This document shows positions 1-8,957 of a stretch of DNA of 64,000 nucleotides, piece after piece. Source of the stretch: Limnochordaceae bacterium (lineage in GTDB: Bacteria; Bacillota; Limnochordia; Limnochordales; Geochordaceae); contig JADBKR010000008.1 in the NCBI GenBank assembly GCA_014896295.1, positions 124,001-188,000 on the forward strand, written 5' to 3'. Made by a program: the position numbers and the translations under genes. The notes below the pieces were generated by a model. It did no database searches. It was not told the DNA's origin and saw nothing but the letters and a program-made list of their open reading frames with translations. The stretch's first letter is position 1; every line of letters starts with the position of its first letter.

Positions 1-8
1 CTCCGTTC

Positions 9-1680
9 GTGCGGCAGGCGCGACGTCTGGTGCGGCTGAACCGGCGCCGGAGCTGGCAGCGATCCCTCTTGGGCGGCCTGGCGGTGGCGTCGGTCGCTTT
101 TACGGCCTTCATGCTCGCAGCGGCGGCCATGGGCCCCGCAACGGCCGCGGCCGGCCGGCCCTGGGCGGTAGGAGCTGCGCTCGTCCTGGGCGCGACGGCG
201 GCGGTGACGGCGGTGGGCCGGGCCGGCCTGTGGGCACGGCGCCGGCGTGACGCAGAGATCGCCGTGGTCTCCCGTATGGACGCCGTCCTGGGGTGGGAGC
301 ACCTTGCCGTGACGGCATGGGAGTGGGCCCACGGCATCATCGCCTCTCCGCTCGGCCCGGCCATCCTCTCTCGAGCGGATCGCCTCGCGCGGCGTCCGGA
401 GCTGTCGGACCGGGCCGTCGAGGACCGCATCGCCCCTCCGGTCAGGGGCGTCAGGGCGTCCGTGGCGCTGCTGGCGGTAGCTGCGTGGATGGGCACGGCG
501 CCCGCATGGAACCTTGTCCACGAGCTGACCAGCCGGATGCACCAGGAGATTGCGGCGTGGCGTGCCCGCCAGGCGGCGCGGGCGCCCCTGGACGCGTCCC
601 AGGCCGCTTTCCTGAAGGCCCTTTCCCGGGCTCTGCGGGAAGAGGGCCTGCGCAGCCGGGACCCGGCGGCGCTCGAAGCGGCCCGCGAGCTCGAACGGGT
701 CACGGCGGCGAACCCTTCTCCTGAGAGCCCCTTTTCTTCCCCCATGGGCAGTCCGGACGCACGCCCCGGGCTGCCCGGCCCCGCAGGCGCGCCGGACGCC
801 GCCTGGGCCGTCCCGCCTGCCGGCGGGGCTCTCCCGGGCGGCACGCTGCCCGCGGATCCTTCCTGGGCGGAGCCAGGGTACGGAGCCGGCCTCCCCTGGA
901 GTGAACGGCTGGCGTTGCTCATGCAGCTGGCCTCGATGGGGGAGATCTCCCCTCAGGCGGCCGACCGGGCCGCTCAACTCGCGGCGCTCCTGGCACACGA
1001 CGGAGCGGGCGGCAGCGCTTCCAGCGCCTGGGACGCGGATGGCGGGGCAGGCGCCGCAACGCCCCAGGAGAGCGCCGGGGATCAGAGGCGGGCATCCTCT
1101 TCTCCCCCCGGGCAGGGAGACGGGAGGTCGCAGCCCGGGCGACAGACTCCGCCGGCACCCGCTCAACCGGGCACCTCTGCTGACCCCGGGCGAGCATCGT
1201 CTCGTTTGCCAGGCCACCTGCCCCCCGACCAGGGCGCGCCGGGAGCGGCTGCGGCCGGTCGCGAAACGGAGCCCCGGCGGGCCGGCGCGCCCGCTCGGCC
1301 CGACGAAGGCGAGGGCCTCAGCAGCGCGGCCCGCCGGGGCCCGGGAGCCCTGCGAGAACCGCCCGACGCCCGCCCCTCCGACGTGCCCGGCACCGCTCCA
1401 GGGCGCTTGCAGATGCCGGCTCCCGGCCCGTTGCCCGATGGCTCCGGCGCCGTCCCCGTCCCTTCCCATCCGCAGCTGGGGCCGGGCAGCGCCGTCATGC
1501 TTCCCGGGCCTCCAGGGCCCCCGCCACGGGGAACGCTGGCCGTGCCATGGGAGCAAGGCCCGCCCGGACACGACGGCACCCCGGTCCAGGAACTCGCTGC
1601 CGCTGTTGGAACGGGTGCCGGTGGAGTACCGGGGTGCGGTCCGCCGCTATTTCGAGGCCGTAGCAGGCCAGGGGGGTTGA
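9..1680 (+). CDS. Membrane protein upstream of MoxR, apparent frameshift, possibly 5' truncated
   Basis: I do not recognise the family beyond its place at the head of a MoxR/DUF58/VWA cluster. The GTG at 9 opens a frame that is also open back to the window edge, so the true start may lie outside. Hydrophobic segments lie near residues 19-41, 51-72 and 146-168. A helical, charged stretch follows, then a long Pro/Gly/Ala/Ser-rich region from about residue 235. After about position 1590 the coding signal moves by one base: the conserved-looking tail VPVEYRGAVRRYFEAVAG ending at the TGA of 1678-1680 is in another frame. If the first frame were real it would run on through moxR to 2873. A single-base indel somewhere before 1603 would join the two parts. 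The next gene starts 6 nt downstream. Confidence 0.55.
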
Positions 1681-1686
1681 AGAGCC

Positions 1687-2760
1687 TTGCGAGACGCGTC
1701 CTCTTCCGCCGCCGGAAGCGAGCCCGCTGCCGGGGCTTGCGCGGCCCTCGATCCCGCCGAGGCCGAGCGCCTGGTCGCCGCTGCGGCGGAGAGCGCCCGC
1801 CGGATTCGAGAGGCGGTGGGCAGGGTCCTCGTTGGCCAGCAGGAAGTGCTCGACCAGACCCTCGTCGCATGGATGGCCGCAGGCCACGTCCTTCTCGAAG
1901 GCCTGCCGGGATTGGGCAAGACCCTGCTGGTCAAGACCCTGGCCCGGGTGACGGACCTGACCTATTCCCGCATCCAGTTCACGCCCGATCTGATGCCCGC
2001 CGACATCGTGGGCACCCAGGTCCTGGTGCAGGACCCCGCGGGCGGGGCGCGCACGTTTCGTTTCCAGCCCGGCCCCATCTTCGCCCAGGTCGTGCTGGCC
2101 GACGAGATCAACCGGGCCACGCCCAAGACCCAGTCCGCGCTCCTGGAGTGCATGCAGGAGCACCGGGTCACCGTGGCCGGCGAGGAGCACGTCCTCGAGG
2201 AGCCCTTTTTCGTGCTGGCCACGCAAAACCCCATCGAGATGGAAGGAACGTACCCGCTTCCCGAGGCGCAGCTCGACCGTTTCCTGTTCAAGGTAAAGGT
2301 GCCCTACCCGTCTCGGGAAGAGCTCGCCCGGATCGTGGACCGGACCACCGGCGTCGAGGTGCCGAGCGTGGAACCGGTCATCGGGCGCGAAGAGATCCTG
2401 AGCATCCAGCGTGCGGTGCGCATGGTGGCCCTATCCCGCTCCATGTTGGAAGTGGTACTCGCTCTGACGGAGGCCACCCACCCCCACGAGTCGTCGCTCG
2501 AGATGGTGAGGCGCTACGTCCGCTACGGGGCGAGCCCCCGGGGAGCGCAGTCCCTGGTGATGGCCGCCAAGGCCCGGGCGCTCTTGCTCGGCCGGATGCA
2601 CGTGACGCCCGAGGATCTGGAGCACGTCCTGCTCCCCTCCTGGCGCCACCGCATCGTCCTGAGTTTCCAGGGAGAGTCCGAGGGCGTGGATCCCGACGAC
2701 ATCCTGCGGGCGGTGTGGCAGGAGTCCGGCGCGCAAGAGGTGGGCCGCGGTGCTGGATGA
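1687..2760 (+). CDS. MoxR family AAA+ ATPase
   Basis: A 357-residue MoxR-type AAA+ ATPase, a cytoplasmic chaperone-like ATPase thought to assemble or activate VWA-domain partners. Walker A is GLPGLGKT at residues 72-79, Walker B is VVLADE at 135-140 followed by INRATPKTQ, and sensor 1 is ATQNP at 178-182. A C-terminal lid follows. The TTG start at 1687 lies behind a purine-rich AGGGGGG about 10 nt upstream, and the neighbouring gene ends at 1680. The stop overlaps the next gene (DUF58) by 11 nt, so these are one operon. The MoxR-DUF58-VWA order is the classic arrangement of this system. Family call is firm; the client process is unknown. Confidence 0.93.
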   Translation: MRDASSSAAGSEPAAGACAALDPAEAERLVAAAAESARRIREAVGRVLVGQQEVLDQTLVAWMAAGHVLLEGLPGLGKTLLVKTLARVTDLTYSRIQFTPDLMPADIVGTQVLVQDPAGGARTFRFQPGPIFAQVVLADEINRATPKTQSALLECMQEHRVTVAGEEHVLEEPFFVLATQNPIEMEGTYPLPEAQLDRFLFKVKVPYPSREELARIVDRTTGVEVPSVEPVIGREEILSIQRAVRMVALSRSMLEVVLALTEATHPHESSLEMVRRYVRYGASPRGAQSLVMAAKARALLLGRMHVTPEDLEHVLLPSWRHRIVLSFQGESEGVDPDDILRAVWQESGAQEVGRGAG

Positions 2761-3625
2761 ACGGTGGCTCGGCGTGCTCGGGCAGCTCCGGTTCGCCACC
2801 GAACTCCGCCCGAAGGGCACACGGCCTGCCTGGCGCCCCGTCTCTCGCCCGGGTTCCGGGCTGGAGTTCTTGAGCCACCGGGAGTACATGCCGGGTGACG
2901 ACTTCCGTGCTATCGATTGGAAGGCCCTTGCCCGCTTCGACCGGCCTTTCGTGCGTACCCACGCCCGGGAAGAAGGGCTTCCCGTGGAACTGCTCCTCGA
3001 CACCAGCGCCTCCATGAGCCAGGCGCAGCCTTCCAAGCTGGCCTTCGCGGCGGGGCTTGCCGCCTGCCTCGGGTACGTGGCGCTGGCTTCGGGAGAACCC
3101 CTTCGCCTGGCCCTCCCGGGCCCGGGAGGGATCCGCTCCCTCGCGTTCGACGGCCTGGCCGGGGTCACGCTCCGGAGGCTGGTCAGGGCTCTCGGAAGCC
3201 TGGCCGGCGATGGCGCGACGGAGCTCGACCGGTGGACCGCAGCCCTCACGCGCCGGCATGCGGGCCCCGCGCTGACCCTGGTCATCAGCGACCTCCTGCA
3301 GGCACCCGCGGAAGTGGAGAAGGCCCTGAGGCTGCTCGAGCATGGCCGCCGGGCGTTCGTGTTGTTGCACGTGTTGAGTCCGGAAGAACATGCACCGGCC
3401 GAAATCGGAGAGCTACGCCTGGTCGACGTCGAAACGCAGGAGAGCGCCTGGGTACGGGTGGACCCGCTTGCCGTGTCCCGTTACGTCCGAGCGCTTCGAG
3501 CGTGGCAGGCGGGCCTCCGGCGCGCCGCCGAGGAGCGGGGAGGGCGCTATGCCTCTCTGCGCTCCGACCTGTCGCCGTTCGAGACGGTGGTCCGGACGCT
3601 CCGGGAGGCCGGGGTGGTTCGATGA
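2750..3625 (+). CDS. DUF58 family protein (VWA-like)
   Basis: A 291-residue DUF58 protein. The family hallmark GDDFRAIDWKALAR is near residues 48-61, and a degenerate von Willebrand A fold follows with the MIDAS-type DTSAS at about residue 84. The GTG start at 2750 sits inside the last codons of moxR, and its TGA overlaps the ATG of the next gene (ATGA at 3622-3625), so translation is probably coupled on both sides. DUF58 proteins are the usual partner between MoxR and membrane VWA proteins. No transmembrane segment is obvious, so it is probably cytoplasmic or peripheral. Confidence 0.9.
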   Translation: MLDERWLGVLGQLRFATELRPKGTRPAWRPVSRPGSGLEFLSHREYMPGDDFRAIDWKALARFDRPFVRTHAREEGLPVELLLDTSASMSQAQPSKLAFAAGLAACLGYVALASGEPLRLALPGPGGIRSLAFDGLAGVTLRRLVRALGSLAGDGATELDRWTAALTRRHAGPALTLVISDLLQAPAEVEKALRLLEHGRRAFVLLHVLSPEEHAPAEIGELRLVDVETQESAWVRVDPLAVSRYVRALRAWQAGLRRAAEERGGRYASLRSDLSPFETVVRTLREAGVVR

Positions 3626-6600
3626 ACCAGCCTCCCGGGAGCTGGTCGCTCACGCTTGGCGCTCCGGCGTGGCTGGCAGCCGCCCTGGGCGGCGCGCTGG
3701 TCATCCTGCTGCTTCACATGGTGCGCCCGAGGCCTCGGACCGCGCCCGTCTCGAGCCTCCTGCTGTGGAGGCTCCTGGAGCAGCAAGTGAGGCACGAAGC
3801 CCCTCTCCGCCGGCTCCTGCCGCACCTGCTCATGTGGCTGCAGATGGTGGCGCTCCTGCTGCTGGGGCTCGCCCTGAGCCGTCCCATCGCGCAGGTATCG
3901 AGCGCCGGGCCCGAGGTAGGCGTGCTGTGGGTCGACCGCTCGGCCAGCATGCAGGCGGTGGAGGGCGGGCAGAGCCGCTTCGCCATGGCCATCCGCGCCC
4001 TCGCCGAGGCCGCCGGGCAGGAGGAAGCCCGGGGCATCCGGGAATGGTGGGCCGGAGGCGTCGGCCCGGGGCAGGCCACCCTTCTGGGGCCTGCTCGTTC
4101 GCCGCAAGAAGCCCGCGACCTGCTTCGCCGGATCCCCCCACCCTCCGACGGAGAGGCCTCCTTCGAGCGAGCGCTCTCGGCCCTCGCCGGCCTGAAGGCA
4201 AGAGGGCGAAGCGTCTTCGTCTGGCTCGCCACCGACGGCGTGATGGACGACCGCTCCCGCGCCGGGCTCGAGGAACTGGCCCGGTCCGTGGCGCTGAGGG
4301 TGCTGCCCGTAGGCGACGGCCCTCTCCCCAACGTCGCCGTTACCGCCCTCGAGGCACAGCGTTCGGGCCCGGACCCCGGGCAGGCCGACGTCATGGTCGA
4401 GGTGACCAACTTCGGGCGTGCGCCCGCCCGGGCCACCCTCTCGGTGCAGGGGGACTTCGGCGTGCAGCGCCGGGAGATGTTGACCCTGGAGCCGGGGCAG
4501 GCCTGGCGAACGGTGTTCGCCTACCAGGTGCGGGGGCTCGGGTCCCTCGAAGCCCGCATCCAGACCCAGGGGCCGGACGCCCTGGCCGTGGACGACGCCC
4601 GCACCCTGGTCTTCGGCGACCCTGCCCGGCCCGCCCTGGTCTGCGTGCGCGGAAGCCCCTACGCGCCTTTGCGCTACGCTCTGGCGGCGGCAGGCAACGT
4701 GGCCGTGGTTTGGGATCCGGGAGGGGCCGTGGCCCCTCCCGCCGCCGCGCCGGACGCGTCCTGCGGGCGCGTGCGAGCCCCCGACCTCGTGGTTTTCCGG
4801 GGGACGGAGCCGCCAGCATCCTCCTCTGGCGCCTGGAGAGCGCCCCTGTGGTGGGTGATGCCGCAGGCAGGTCCCGGAGACGGGCCGCCCGTCCGGGAGC
4901 AAGCGCCGTGGGAGCCCGTTCTCTTCTGGCAGAAGAGCCATCCGCTGCTGCGCTTCGTGCCATTGGACGGCGTCTGGATCCGCCGGTCCCCGGCAGCCGC
5001 CACCCCTCCCCCATCGGCCGAGGTTCTGGCGGAGACCGCCGCCGGCCCCGCCATGTGGGAGTGGACCGACGAAAGGAGCGGGCAGCGGCGGGTCGAGACC
5101 GCGTTCGCCCTGGAGGACTCCAACCTGGCGGAGCACGTCGCCTTCCCCGTGCTGGTCGCCAATGTCATCCGGGATGCCGCTCCAGGCCTGTGGGATCCGG
5201 TGCAGCCCTCCGTTGGGGCTGGACGGCCCGTGAGCCTGTGGCTCCCGCCCGGCGAGAAGCTGCTCCTCGTCGCGCCTGACGGGCAGGTGAGCCCGTGGGA
5301 GCCTCCAGCCAGCGACGCCGCCTTCGAGGCGACCGAACGGGCCGGCGTCTACTCCCTGTGGCCCGCCGGAGAACCCTCCACGAACCCGGCGGCCATGTGG
5401 GCCGTCCAGCCGCCCGGCCCGGCCGAGTCCAACCTGTCGGGGCGCAACCTTCCTCCTCTGGACACCCCTGTCCCGGTGGCCGGAGCGGCCCGGGAGCTGC
5501 CACTCTGGCCGTACACGGCGGCAGCGGCAGCCGCCGCGATGGCGGGCGAAGCAGCGCTCTACTGGATGCTGACGCGGCTTCCGGGGCGCTCTGCCGCCGG
5601 CGGGGCTCTTGCGGCGGCACGGCGCCGGTCGTTGGCCCTGCGCTCCATCGCGGTCGCGGCAGCCCTGGCAGCCCTCAGCGGCCTGATGGTGCCCTGGCCG
5701 CCGGCCGGGCGCCGGTGGGTGTTCGTGGTGGACCGGTCGGCCAGCGTGCCGGAGGATGCCCGCCGACAGGTCGATGCGTTCTTGCGGGAGGCGCTGCGCC
5801 ACCTGGGCCGGCGCGACCGGGCATGGGTCGTGGAAGCAGGCGCCACGCCGCGGCTGGCCGGCGTCTACCAGGGCGGACGGCCGGACCTGCCTCGCCAGCC
5901 CGCGGGGGACTCCGGCCTCGACCCGTCGGACACCGATCTGGAGGCTGCGCTGGCTGCCGCTCGCAGCCTGCTGGCGGATACGGGCGGACCCGCCGGCGGG
6001 CGGATCGTGCTCATCAGCGATGGGCGGCAGACCCGCGGGGACGTGACCCGCCAGGCCCGCTCCACGGATGGGGAGCAGGCGCCCGGCGCGCAGGAGGTCC
6101 CCGTGCCCATCGACGTGCTGCCCGTCGTCGCGAGGCCTGCCCCTGACGTCGCCGTTGCCGGCATCGAAGTCCCGGACGTGCCGCCCGGCCACGGGCCCGT
6201 CCCTCTCCGCGCTCGCCTTTACGCCTCCCAGGCCCAACTTGCCAGGGTGACGCTGTCGCGCAACGGAGAGGAGCTGTGGCGGGGAGAGGTCCACCTTCCC
6301 GCAGGGTGGTCCGCTTTCCGCTACGACGACCGATCGCCCCTACCGGACGGGCACATGGCCGTCTACTCGCTGGCCGTCGAGAGCGCCGGGCCCGACGCCG
6401 TGCCCGAAAACGACCGGGCCAGCGTGGCCATATCCCCACGGCGGCCCGGGCGCATCCTGTGGGTCGCGGGCAGCGACGGGCAGGGGACGGCCCCGGCCGG
6501 GGCGACATGGATCGAGCAGGCCGGGCTGGAGGTGGATCGCGTGCCGGCCGGCGCGCTCCCCGCTCAGGCCGCCCGGCTGGGCAGTTACGCCGCCGTCGTG

Positions 6601-8475
6601 CTCGACAACGTCGCCGCATCCTCGATGTCGACGGAGCAGATGCGGGCGCTGGCCTCGTTCGTGCGGGATTCCGGTGGCGGGCTCGTAGTCACCGGAGGAC
6701 CCGCATCCTACGGCCCGGGCGGGTACCTCGGCACCCCCCTCGACGACGTGCTGCCGGTCCGCTCCGAGGTGCCACGGCGCCTGGTCGTGCCCCGGGTGGC
6801 GCTCGTCCTGGTCATCGACAAGTCCGGCAGCATGAGCGAGCGGGACGCCTGGGGCACCAAGCTCGACGCCGCGCGGCGGGCGGCGGCCGCAGCCATCCAG
6901 CTGCTCACCCCGGACGACCGGGTAGGGCTCCTGGCCTTCGACTCCGAGCCCCGGTGGCTCGCTCCCCTGGAGCAGCTCCGGGATCCGGCGCCCCTCCTGA
7001 CGAGCCTCGCCCGGCTGGCTGCCGACGGCGGCACCGAACTGGGGCCTGCCCTGGAAGAGGCCCTCCGGGCCCTCGCCGGCACCCGGGCCATGGTCCGCCA
7101 CGCGATCGTGCTGTCGGACGGCAAGTCGACCGCCGCCGACTTCGAGGCCATGGCCCGGCGGGCGGCAGCCGAGGGCATCACCATCAGCACGGTGGCCATC
7201 GGGCCCGATGCCGACGCGGCGTTGCTCGCCGACCTGGCACGGTGGGGGCACGGGCGGTTCTATCTCACGCGGCAGCTGCAGCGCCTGCCGCAGATCTTCG
7301 CGTCCGAGACCCTGACGGTCACCCGGTCGGCCATGGTCACGACCCCGGTCGTTCCGGTGTGGACCCCTGAAGGCCGCCAGGACGGCGAGGATGGGCCGAT
7401 CCCGGCGGATCCCGCGAGCGCGCTGCCGGCGCTGGGCGGCTACGTGGCCACCACGCCCCGCCCCGCGGCCCGGGTGCTGCTCGCCTCCCCCGAGGGCGAC
7501 CCGGTGCTCGCAACCTGGCGCATCGGATTGGGGCGGGTCGTCGCCTTCACTTCCAGCCTCACCGGGCCGTGGGGGTACCAGTGGCAACGCTCCGGGCTGG
7601 CGCGCCGCAGCCTGGTGCGCATGGTTCGCTGGGTGATGCCCGCCCAAGCCCCCGGTACTTTCACCATCCTGGCAGACTGGGAGGCCGACCGGGTACGCCT
7701 CGCCCTCGAGGCGGTAGGCGAAGACGGTCGTCCCCTCAACTTCCTTCCCGTGACCGCCACGCTCACCGGGCCCTCCGGCACGCCGTCGCCTTCCGTCCCC
7801 ATGGCGCAGGAGGCTCCCGGCCGGTACGCCGGTTGGTTCGTGGCCTCCGAGCCCGGCGAGTACCTGGTCACGCTGCGGGCAGGCGACGAGACCCTGCGCG
7901 CTACCCTGGTCCGAGGCTACCCTGCCGAGTACGCCCCGGGAATGCCCTCTCCCTCGCTGCTGGCGCGCCTTGCCCGCGATAGCGGCGGGCGGGTGCTGGG
8001 TTACGTGCGTGGTGCTCCGGGACCGAACGGCCGGCATGCCGTCCAAGACGCAGGGCCGTCTCCCACGCCGCCCGAGCTGACCCCTGAACTCGCCAGGGCC
8101 GCCACCTCTCTCGGCCGGCTTGCCCTGTCCCAGCCGGGCACGTGGGCCCAGGCGCCCGCCTGGCCCCTGCTGCTGGCAGCCGCCGGGCTCCTGTTCATCG
8201 CCGACGTGGCGGTCCGCCGCTGGTGGGGGGAGAGCCCCCTGGCGATCGCCAGGGAACTCGTGCTCGGCGGCGCCCGTCGCCTCTCGGCCGCCGCCCGCGC
8301 GATCGGCGGCGCCGGCGGGACGGTCCGGCGGGTACGCGAGCAGGCCCTCGCCAGGCGTTCGGGCGCCTCCGGCTCTGCCCCGGGGAGAGCCTCCCCCGCC
8401 GGGGATGGGGTCGACCCCACGCAGGCCGCCCGGATCTATCTCGCCCGGTTGCGAAAAGAGCGGCGCCCTCGCTGA
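3622..8475 (+). CDS. Giant membrane protein with three VWA domains (fused BatA-like and GATase-like VWA proteins)
   Basis: 1617 residues from the ATG at 3622, which overlaps the DUF58 stop. The N-terminus has the two membrane helices of BatA-type proteins, then a first VWA domain with DRSASM at residues 105-110. A mid-protein pair of helices lies near 628-650 and 671-693. A second VWA with DRSAS at 704-708 follows, then a Rossmann/GATase1-like segment. A third VWA has a full MIDAS, DKSGSMS, at 1066-1072. A final helix lies near 1514-1534, before a basic tail. Related clusters as I know them encode two separate proteins, one ending and one beginning at the mid-protein helices; here they are one frame with no stop. 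Probably a MoxR client in the envelope. Confidence 0.85.
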   Translation: MNQPPGSWSLTLGAPAWLAAALGGALVILLLHMVRPRPRTAPVSSLLLWRLLEQQVRHEAPLRRLLPHLLMWLQMVALLLLGLALSRPIAQVSSAGPEVGVLWVDRSASMQAVEGGQSRFAMAIRALAEAAGQEEARGIREWWAGGVGPGQATLLGPARSPQEARDLLRRIPPPSDGEASFERALSALAGLKARGRSVFVWLATDGVMDDRSRAGLEELARSVALRVLPVGDGPLPNVAVTALEAQRSGPDPGQADVMVEVTNFGRAPARATLSVQGDFGVQRREMLTLEPGQAWRTVFAYQVRGLGSLEARIQTQGPDALAVDDARTLVFGDPARPALVCVRGSPYAPLRYALAAAGNVAVVWDPGGAVAPPAAAPDASCGRVRAPDLVVFRGTEPPASSSGAWRAPLWWVMPQAGPGDGPPVREQAPWEPVLFWQKSHPLLRFVPLDGVWIRRSPAAATPPPSAEVLAETAAGPAMWEWTDERSGQRRVETAFALEDSNLAEHVAFPVLVANVIRDAAPGLWDPVQPSVGAGRPVSLWLPPGEKLLLVAPDGQVSPWEPPASDAAFEATERAGVYSLWPAGEPSTNPAAMWAVQPPGPAESNLSGRNLPPLDTPVPVAGAARELPLWPYTAAAAAAAMAGEAALYWMLTRLPGRSAAGGALAAARRRSLALRSIAVAAALAALSGLMVPWPPAGRRWVFVVDRSASVPEDARRQVDAFLREALRHLGRRDRAWVVEAGATPRLAGVYQGGRPDLPRQPAGDSGLDPSDTDLEAALAAARSLLADTGGPAGGRIVLISDGRQTRGDVTRQARSTDGEQAPGAQEVPVPIDVLPVVARPAPDVAVAGIEVPDVPPGHGPVPLRARLYASQAQLARVTLSRNGEELWRGEVHLPAGWSAFRYDDRSPLPDGHMAVYSLAVESAGPDAVPENDRASVAISPRRPGRILWVAGSDGQGTAPAGATWIEQAGLEVDRVPAGALPAQAARLGSYAAVVLDNVAASSMSTEQMRALASFVRDSGGGLVVTGGPASYGPGGYLGTPLDDVLPVRSEVPRRLVVPRVALVLVIDKSGSMSERDAWGTKLDAARRAAAAAIQLLTPDDRVGLLAFDSEPRWLAPLEQLRDPAPLLTSLARLAADGGTELGPALEEALRALAGTRAMVRHAIVLSDGKSTAADFEAMARRAAAEGITISTVAIGPDADAALLADLARWGHGRFYLTRQLQRLPQIFASETLTVTRSAMVTTPVVPVWTPEGRQDGEDGPIPADPASALPALGGYVATTPRPAARVLLASPEGDPVLATWRIGLGRVVAFTSSLTGPWGYQWQRSGLARRSLVRMVRWVMPAQAPGTFTILADWEADRVRLALEAVGEDGRPLNFLPVTATLTGPSGTPSPSVPMAQEAPGRYAGWFVASEPGEYLVTLRAGDETLRATLVRGYPAEYAPGMPSPSLLARLARDSGGRVLGYVRGAPGPNGRHAVQDAGPSPTPPELTPELARAATSLGRLALSQPGTWAQAPAWPLLLAAAGLLFIADVAVRRWWGESPLAIARELVLGGARRLSAAARAIGGAGGTVRRVREQALARRSGASGSAPGRASPAGDGVDPTQAARIYLARLRKERRPR

Positions 8476-8482
8476 CGCCGCT
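8459..8482 (-). terminator. Intrinsic terminator after ndk
   Basis: A perfect 7-bp inverted repeat (AGCGGCG at 8459-8465, CGCCGCT at 8476-8482) with a 10-nt loop. Read on the minus strand it is followed by CTTTTCG, so it fits an intrinsic terminator for the ndk transcript. The left arm and loop lie within the last codons of the convergent VWA gene, so it may act for both directions. Confidence 0.6.
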
Positions 8483-8512
8483 CCTGCGTTTGCCCTGATC
8501 CGTCGCCGCGGC

Positions 8513-8926
8513 TCAGGCCCCCTCGCCGAAGAACCGGCGGATCTCCTCCTCCGCGGTCTCGGGGCTGTCGGAGGCGTGCACCATGTTGAAGGGGAGCTCC
8601 CGGGCGAAATCCCCGCGGATGCTGCCCGGCGTCGCCTCTATCGGGTTGGTGGCGCCGACCAGGTTACGCACGTGGGCGATGGCCGAAGGCCCTTCGATGA
8701 TGGCGAAGACCACCGGCCCCGCCGTGATGGCGTCGAGGAGCCCCTCGAAGAAGGGTTTGTCCGCATGGTGCGCGTAGTGTTGTCTCGCCAGCGCCCGGTC
8801 CACCCTGCCGTCGCGGATGCGGGCGATCTTCAGCCCCTTGCGCTCGAAGCGGGCCAAAATCTCCCCAACCAGTCCTTCCTTGACCGCCTCCGGCTTGATG
8901 ATGACCAGCGTCCGCTCTACCGCCAC
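8513..8926 (-). CDS. ndk: Nucleoside diphosphate kinase
   Basis: Transfers the gamma phosphate between nucleoside triphosphates and diphosphates through a phosphohistidine. The 137-residue product has TLVIIKPEAV near the N-terminus and the active-site motif NMVHASDS with the catalytic His at residue 117. The frame is open upstream to 8953 with several GTG codons. I prefer the GTG at 8926 because GGTGAGG lies about 7 nt before it and the protein then begins, as the family does, just before ERTLVIIKP. It lies 31 nt downstream of the formate-THF ligase gene on the same strand and is probably co-transcribed. Confidence 0.95.
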   Translation of the reverse strand: MAVERTLVIIKPEAVKEGLVGEILARFERKGLKIARIRDGRVDRALARQHYAHHADKPFFEGLLDAITAGPVVFAIIEGPSAIAHVRNLVGATNPIEATPGSIRGDFARELPFNMVHASDSPETAEEEIRRFFGEGA

Positions 8927-8957
8927 GACTTGCCTCACCCGCACCTTTCGCACCGGT

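Noticed and set aside
3547-6294. A 915-codon open frame on the minus strand, and several other antisense frames over 400 codons
   Set aside because: They lie opposite well-supported genes, lack any recognisable motif, and are expected by chance in DNA this GC-rich, where stop codons are rare.
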